Shown one piece after another: positions 57,648-64,000 of a stretch of DNA of 64,000 nucleotides (positions are counted from its first letter, which is position 1; the number at the start of each line of letters is the position of its first letter). The notes beneath the pieces are model-generated. The model had not been told where the DNA came from. It saw only the letters and a list, made by a program, of their open reading frames with translations, and searched no databases. The position numbers were made by a program, and so were the translations under genes. Origin of the DNA: Phytoseiulus persimilis. Lineage: Eukaryota; Arthropoda; Arachnida; Mesostigmata; Phytoseiidae. The DNA is taken from NCBI GenBank assembly GCA_037576195.1, contig JAQZDE010000102.1, positions 1 through 64,000 on the forward strand, written 5' to 3'.

Positions 57648-58934
57648 CTTTCACTGGAGTTCACTTTTAAGGCGATGAGTAAAGTAAACTCCGGACTGCA
57701 ATTGAGAGTGGCGGAGTCGCGTTAGTCGTGGACTACATCCGGTTGTGCTATGGATACGATCGAGACAGTATGGTTGACTGAGACCCTGAGCTAAACGACT
57801 TTATTCGGCTCTTGAAAGCTTCATAGAACATAGTGTTCATCGTCCACGTGGTGGCAGCAACACATGGTGCCGGTTTCTCGGCGTCGTCCTGAACGAATAT
57901 TGCTGCCAATGCCGGAACACAAACGCTCGGCTACTTTTCAGAGTCGGTTGAGTCGTTTGAACGAGCAATCAACGCCGTTCTCTCGCAGCATAGACACAAA
58001 TTAGAGAAATTCCTTTACCTCGACGCCACTTGGAAGGCAGCTCGGCGAAAAAGGAAGAGAATAGGGCATGCAAGATGGACGCCGAGACCTTCCCGCTAAA
58101 ACGGCGGAATAGACATGCCGATTGGCCGACGGCAAGGGGTGCCGAGGGCAATATTTTCGGCGTTCGGAGTTTCGCTCACCACCCGGATTATCACGGAAGC
58201 GGTCTCCGAAACGCCCGCTTGCATGCCCCCGTTCGCTCGAATAATCAAGGCAATCTACGAACTCCAGGTTTAAAGTTGACCGCCATCACGCGGTCGCCGT
58301 CTTCGGAGGCATCGTCAGTGCCTGTTTGTTATTGGAGTGCTTTGGCAGCTGTTCGTCCGTCCCGTCAGTGTTGCGTGGAGTAGAGAGAAGCGGACTGCGA
58401 GCGTTATTCCCATTGGAATGTGTGCCGAGTGGTAAGCTACGACAAACGCTATTCTTGCTCTCCATTCCTCCGCATGTTCTGGAATCCTCCGCGAACTCGA
58501 AGGTGTAAGATGAAGGCTCATTCGCGTCGGTGGGGTGATCCATTTGTTGCACGAAATCACCATTGACATTCATTGAATGGGAGCCCCCATATCGTATCGC
58601 TTCTCTATGATACTCCGATAAAGGGTTTGTGCCGATCTCCTATTCCACATGCGATACAGTCCGCGAAACTTCCTCGGCTGAAATCAATCCTTGAGGTTAC
58701 CTGCTGTGGATCAACTTGTATGATCCAATGGTACGCGGGTATTGATGGAAATCGCAGACAGACCTACGATGCGTAGTATCTCGGACTTTCCTCAAGGGGT
58801 GGCTTCCACTCCGAAAGTTCAAACGAGCGGAAGGAATGAAACTCGGAATCAAGATATAATCTACGAGAATTCCGGTCTTGTAACGGTGCCATTTTTTCAC
58901 AGAATAACTTGCTTGAGGTGGACGTACGCCTGCA
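57648..58934. promoter_or_regulatory. Divergent intergenic region between RpSA and BTBD9
   Basis: These 1,287 bp separate the two start codons. The BTBD9 side has an acceptor-like TTTTTTCACAG ending at 58902, 32 bp before the ATG, so a 5'UTR intron is probable. On the RpSA side TCTCAATTGCAG occurs on the minus strand near 57698, again suggesting a 5'UTR intron. No TATA box or other element was recognised. Confidence 0.45.
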
Positions 58935-61035
58935 ATGAGCGATCAGAGCGACTCACTGCGACACTCGGAGGTGGAGCACACTCATCACCTCTCACAGTGC
59001 ATAGGGAGTCTTCTCTTCAATCCCGAATATTCAGATGTCGTCCTCGTTGTCGAGGGGGAACGTCTTCAGGCGCACAAACTCATTCTCGCCGCCTCCTGCG
59101 ACTACTTCAGGTATTTTGCTTTTTTCACTAGTCCTACCGCAGGAGATTCCGTAGATTTACTATCTCGGTAGGTTCTGTGATGACGCGTATCTCACTGTGA
59201 GGTGAGCTCCAAGTTCAATCTGGTCGGGTGTGCATAGACGATCAGACTGAGTACCACAGACCAACTTGAGCTTTCAATGGAGTTCTCGATCCTTGTTGCT
59301 GAGAATGAAAGATCAAAAACGGATGCATCGCTTAATCGATCGACGCAAAACAGGAGCTTAATTTCTATTTTCAAGGGCTCTGCTCTATGGAGGAATGCGG
59401 GAATCATCCCAGAAAGAAGTTGTTCTGAAAGATGCCCCACTCAGAGCGTTCAAGCTCCTCATGCGCTACATATACACCGGTCATCTGAAGCTCGGGGGGA
59501 TGAAAGAAGATGCGATTCTCGAAATCCTTGAACTCGCACATCAATACGGTTTCGAGAAACTCCAAACAGCCCTCTGTCGGTATCTCCAAGAAATTCTGTC
59601 GGTGCGAAACGTCTGTACTGTGTACGACAAGGCCCAACTCTATCATCTCGAACTTCTCTGTCAAACTTGTTGTCGCTTCATGGATCGACATGCCAGCGCA
59701 ATACTGCAGAGTGAAGCATTCCTGCAATTGTCAGCAAGTGCACTCAAAGAAATGCTTTCGCGAGATTCATTCTGCGCCAAGGAAATCGACATATTTGAAG
59801 GCGTTCGGCGTTGGTGCGCAGAGCAGTCGAACGAGGAAGGTGTTCTTGACATTCTTAAAAAGGTGCGACTTCCTCTTATTGCGACAACAGACCTTCTCAA
59901 TACTGTGAGAAGTTCGGGTTTGGTTCCATCAGACCGATTGCTCGACGCGATCCAGAAGAAAACCGAGAGTCGGGATGTTGACCTGAACTACAGGGGTTCG
60001 CTCATACGCGAAGAAAACATTGCGACAGCTGGTCATCGAGCGTCAGTCCTCACGGGAGAACCTCGACAAGACCTTCTTGAACCAAAAACCTCCCGGAGCT
60101 ATGACATCGATCGTGGCTTCACGAGACACAGCATTGACGACGAGACGGGCATCACCGTGGAACTTGGCGAACCATCCATAATCAACCATCTAGTTCTCCG
60201 ACTATGGGACAAAGATCCGCGCTCGTACTCATATTACGTCGAGGTTTCGATGAATTTGAAAGACTGGTTCCGGGTTATCGACCATTCAAACTACCTCTGC
60301 CGCTCTCTACAAAGACTCTACTTCGAGCCTCGAGTCGTCCGATACATTCGAGTGGTTGGCACACATAACGCGGTGAACAACCTGTTTCACTTGGTGACGT
60401 TCGAAGCCATGTACACCGAGAAGCGCTTCAAACTCAGCCAGGGCATCTATGTTCCGGAAGAAAACGTGGCCTCTGTAGAAAGGGAGGCCTGTGTCATCGA
60501 AGGTGTTAGCCGCAGTCGACACACTTTGATAAACGGAAACTTCACGGATTACGACTGGGACTCCGGATACACTTGCCATCAGGTGGGCGCTGGTTCAATT
60601 GTCGTCCAATTACCTCAGCCCTATATGGTGGACTCCATGCGGATGTTGTTGTGGGACTGTGATCAAAGAGCTTACTCTTATTACGTCGAGACTTCTGTTG
60701 ACGAGAAGGAATGGACACGAGTGGCAGATCGATCAACACAGCTCTGCCGCTCATGGCAGATTCTGACATTCAAGCCGTTACCAGTCGTCTTCATCAAAAT
60801 TGTCGGCACAGCCAACACGGCGAATGAGGTATGTATCCATAAGCCTTCTCCCCGTACCACCGGAATCATCTGACTCCGACCCTCTCTATGACTCTACATG
60901 AATCTCTCTGCTTTCCAGGTTTTCCACTGCGTTCATTGCGAATGTCCTGCGCAAGTACGAAGTCTTGAGGAGTGCACAGCCAGTGGACACGAAGTAATGG
61001 TTGGCGCTCCTGAACAGATGCTTTCGGCTGTTTGA
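58935..61035 (+). CDS. BTBD9: BTB/POZ domain-containing protein 9
   Basis: A probable substrate adaptor for Cullin-3 ubiquitin ligases; the human gene is linked to restless legs syndrome and the fly gene to dopamine and iron handling. Three exons join in frame: 58935-59110, 59376-60828 and 60919-61035, giving 581 aa (human 612). The BTB domain is at about 20-130 (NPEYSDVVLVVEGERLQAHK, then YFRALLYGGMRES across the first junction). The BACK region has FMDRHASAILQSEAFLQLS. Two discoidin-like (F5/8C-type) repeats follow, each with parallel motifs: NYRGSLIREENIA, LWDKDPRSYSYYVEVSM and FVGTHN-like VVGTHNAVN in the first; CVIEGVSRSRHTLINGNF, DWDSGYTCHQVG, LLWDCDQRAYSYYVETS and IVGTANTANEVFHCVHCECP in the second. 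The C-terminal tail after the second repeat is shorter than in vertebrates. Confidence 0.96.
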
Positions 61036-62766
61036 GTCGATGCCACAGCTTTATGGATGTGATAAGTTTCATTTTCGCCCCGAATCCTCAATCTCACTCA
61101 AACTCTCCTACAAGTTTTCTCTGACCTTTCGAGATTCTAACGAAACCTCGTCTTTCTCGAGAGAGTCTCAGCAAACGTTCTCAGTCACCGTAATCACGAA
61201 CCGCACTCCAATCTCTAACCGCTCATCGAAACTCATCTGAGCCCTCCAGATGCACTTCGAGCATCTATTTCCGCGTCTCTAAATCATTGCTTGCGATAAT
61301 TTTAGAACCCGTGGGGCGCCCTCAGCAGCCCTGTGTCTCTATTCGAGCTCCAAAACTCTAGGTATTTCCTCAAAACAGTTATTCGAATCTGTTCTCTCCG
61401 TCGAATGATAAATTCGGCCTCATAAAGCAGCGACTGCTCCCTAGCAAACTTTGGCTTGGTAGGTTTTAGCGTTACAGACATGACTGCGGTCTTCAGTTGA
61501 CTCCATTGTGATACCCAAGATGCTCCCCCGGTGAGAGTAAGCGAGACGGGGGCGTCTTGTTCCAGGAGGAGGACGCGTCAACCGCATCCACCAGAGCTCA
61601 CATTTCGAGGTTCCTCAGAAGGCTTTAGGGCTGTTAAATTGACAGGGAGATTCTCAGCTCCTTGTGATGACTGATGGATGTTTCGAGGATCGAAGTCCTT
61701 TCCACATGCGGCAGAACAGTCCAGGTTCTTCGAGAGGCTTGCGTCGAGTTGAACATGATCAAACGAACGCGGAGCGAACACATGATTCAACCCTTCACCA
61801 GAACTCGTGCAATGATCACCTGCTTTTGTTGAGTTATTGTTTCGAGCTCCATTCGATCAATGATATTTTGTCTATCGGAATGTCGAAATAATTTTTCCCT
61901 GAACAGCTCGTTCTGAGAATAGCAGTACTTCAACTATGGGTGCCGAGCTGTTTCCGCGGAGGTTTTTTTTCCGGTCCGGAACTCCGACCCAGCGACTCGG
62001 TGGCTGTCAACTGTGCATAAGTAAATAAATGTCCTCGTTTCTAAGCGAATCTCATGCTTCCTCCCAATCAGTACTAGTGCAGCATGACGCACATGGACCG
62101 ATGGGGAAAATCTTGATTCATTGATAATATAGACGACCGGCTTCTGATGGCGAAGAACTACACGGCCATGGAAGCTCTCTCAGCGCTAACATCGAATCCT
62201 TAAGACGTCAAGTCCATCAAATTCGACCTTTCGAATAGCAGGGTGGTAGTGTCCTCTCCACCGACTAACGAGCCACATCCCCACCGAAACGCCACGGCAC
62301 AAGGGCTCCGAATCCCAGTGATTGACTTCTACAACTATTTTGAAATCGATATCCCCCCTCCCTTCTCGGTTGAGCTGACAGAAGAGGCTTACCAGGCAAC
62401 CCAGAGACTCAAAATTCAAATCATCCGAATTTCTCTGCAAAGTAAGAGCAGTTCCACATTGAAATGCAGTAATCAGATATCAACCCGACTGAGAATCCAC
62501 ATCGAGGTCAGGCAGAAAGATGCGGGGCCATATGCCCTGGGAATTCCACACTCCACAGTAGCGAAGGAGAAGTCGGAAGGAGCTGTTTCGACGCCAAGGA
62601 GGCCACCAGCAAATGATGTTCGGAAGACTGAAGCAGATGGAACCAAACGGATGGCCTAATCTCGTCCTCACGGCTGAAGAAATAATCATAACCAATGTTA
62701 TAGCAATGAGTCTCAAATGATCGGAAGCCATGTTCAACTTCAGACATCTCGAACTGATCAGATGTA
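61036..62766. other. Downstream of BTBD9; no further gene recognised
   Basis: AATAAA at 62024-62029 is the first canonical poly(A) signal after BTBD9, 989 bp beyond its stop, and could serve that gene. A 139-codon frame at 62243-62659 (+) starts at GTG and contains the protein-like stretch IDFYNYFEIDIPPPFSVEL, with a possible donor (GTAAGA) near 62439. I do not recognise it. Confidence 0.35.
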
Positions 62767-63662
62767 CAGGGTGGTTAAATTGAGTCGAGAATTTTTCGCT
62801 GCTTATTCTCTTTCGGCTGTTATTCGGAGCTTAGTAGGCGGGTCCCGTTTTTTTCGCCAAATGTGGCTCAATTATTCGACTACATGGCGCCAGCGAATCG
62901 CCTCTATCGTTTCGTTTAAATCCAAACTTCATGAAAGTCGACGACGTTTTTCCCCTCAAATTCAGAGGTCTCGCCATTCTTCCACAGGCGGCGCAGCTGA
63001 GCTCGCTCGGTGATATGCGGAGGGGTCTCTATTTGAATAAAAGCACGGTGTTACCAGCATCCCGCTCTCAACTGGGAAGAACCAACGAGCAAAAAAACAC
63101 AAAAGAGTCGCCATGGAAAATCGTTCGTTCCTGGTGCCCTCGCCCGACCGCGACCACCGGTTCGGCAGCCGAGTCTTGATGAGATACAAGAATCGACCGG
63201 AAAATCCAATCGGTTGGATGGGAGAAAGAATACGCAGCTTTAGCATGCGTTTCGTGACCAGGGAGCAGTTTTTAAAAAGTTACAGAGCCCTCCTCGATCG
63301 AGTTTCAGGGGTTCCGCAGCATCTGCCCTCGTGGGGACATTTTATGTTCTGGCTCGTTTGTTCTTCCCAGATGGGGCGGGAGGCTGGTACCACCGTGCAC
63401 TTTCTGTCAGATGAGCACCCCTCCACATCACACCGAGCGAGCTCAGCTGCGCCACCTGTGGAGGATTGACGAGTCCTCTGAGGAGAAAAGTCGTCTATTT
63501 TCGTGAACCTGGAATTGGAACGGAGACGAGAAACGACCGAGGCAAAATCTATTCGAATAAATGAGCAACATTTGGCAGAAAAAAAACGCTCGCCCGCTGG
63601 GCTCCGGATAACAGCCAGAACCAAAAGGGCAAAGAGAATTCCCGACTAATTTGACCACCCGG
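62767..63662. mobile_element. Foldback (MITE-like) DNA transposon with about 330-bp inverted arms
   Basis: Two long arms, about 62767-63100 and 63335-63662, are inverted copies of each other and roughly three-quarters identical by eye. The clearest block is 31 bp with one mismatch at 62982-63012 against 63431-63461 in inverse orientation. The outer ends read CAGGGTGG and, inverted, CCGGGTGG. Both are flanked by TA (62765-62766 and 63663-63664), the duplication made by Tc1/mariner-type transposases. The 230-bp centre shows no transposase. The element is therefore non-autonomous. Divergence between arms means it is not recent, or that it formed from two nested copies. Confidence 0.8.
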
Positions 63663-63664
63663 TA

Positions 63665-64000
63665 CACTCATACAGATCACGTTTCGAAAAGAACTCAGAA
63701 GACTAGTTCACAACCAACTGGACTCCGTATGAGAACATTAGATGGAGTCCGAGTCTCCGATGGGCCCACATCGACAATCTTGAGAAACGAGAGGTCTCGA
63801 GATGGGATTTCATGATGACTCGCATCTGACTCGTTCTCATAATGATGATTCATTAGATGCCACCAGACCTGGGGCTTCCTCTCCTCCATAGTTACATATA
63901 CACCCGAAAGTAGGAGCGCTCTGATCTGCGGAGACTAAGCCGTCTTTCAGCACTCGCCAGAGCAGAGATGCCACACAGCAGATGAAATTTCCTCGATCAG
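63665..64000. other. Right end of the window, nothing recognised
   Basis: These 336 bp follow the foldback element. I see no conserved coding sequence or repeat in them. Confidence 0.5.

Overview
The window is eukaryotic nuclear DNA from an animal, most probably an arthropod with a compact genome such as a parasitiform mite. The genes have introns, many only about 75-140 bp long but some over 2 kb, with GT-AG borders and one apparent GC-AG border. The protein set is metazoan: Integrator subunit 9, Mago nashi, BTBD9, SLC26, ribosomal protein SA, holocytochrome c synthase and an invertebrate-type beta-4-GalNAc transferase. The R1-clade LINE also points to arthropods. The species cannot be proved from the sequence.

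Layout. From 1 to 7.5 kb the window is repeat-rich: 45-bp tandem arrays, one of them interrupted by an R1-like reverse-transcriptase fragment. From 7.5 to 31 kb it is gene-poor, with two intron-poor coding sequences: a PAK-like kinase (+, 13.8-15.1 kb) and a beta-1,4-N-acetylgalactosaminyltransferase (-, 18.0-19.2 kb). From 31 to 61 kb it is gene-dense: PGS1 (+), low-molecular-weight protein tyrosine phosphatase (+, two long introns), mago nashi (-), HCCS (+), INTS9 (-), an SLC26 anion transporter (-), RpSA (-) and BTBD9 (+). Near the right end, at 62.8-63.7 kb, lies a foldback element flanked by TA dinucleotides.

I rebuilt the multi-exon genes by hand from conserved protein sequence, splice borders and reading-frame continuity. 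Every join given keeps the frame, and the total lengths match family sizes. The exception is PGS1, whose 5' end is probably incomplete.

The genes are mostly unrelated housekeeping functions and do not form one pathway. Two neighbours, PGS1 (cardiolipin precursor synthesis) and HCCS (heme attachment to cytochrome c), act in mitochondria. Two others, mago (exon junction complex) and INTS9 (snRNA 3'-end processing), act in RNA metabolism. mago/HCCS and RpSA/BTBD9 are head-to-head pairs, and HCCS/INTS9 are tail-to-tail with 143 bp between stop codons. I found no clear new multi-gene system. The less ordinary items are the LINE insertion into the array, the foldback element, the intronless PAK-like kinase, the GC-AG intron in mago, a strong hairpin in the RpSA intron, and several unassigned open stretches.
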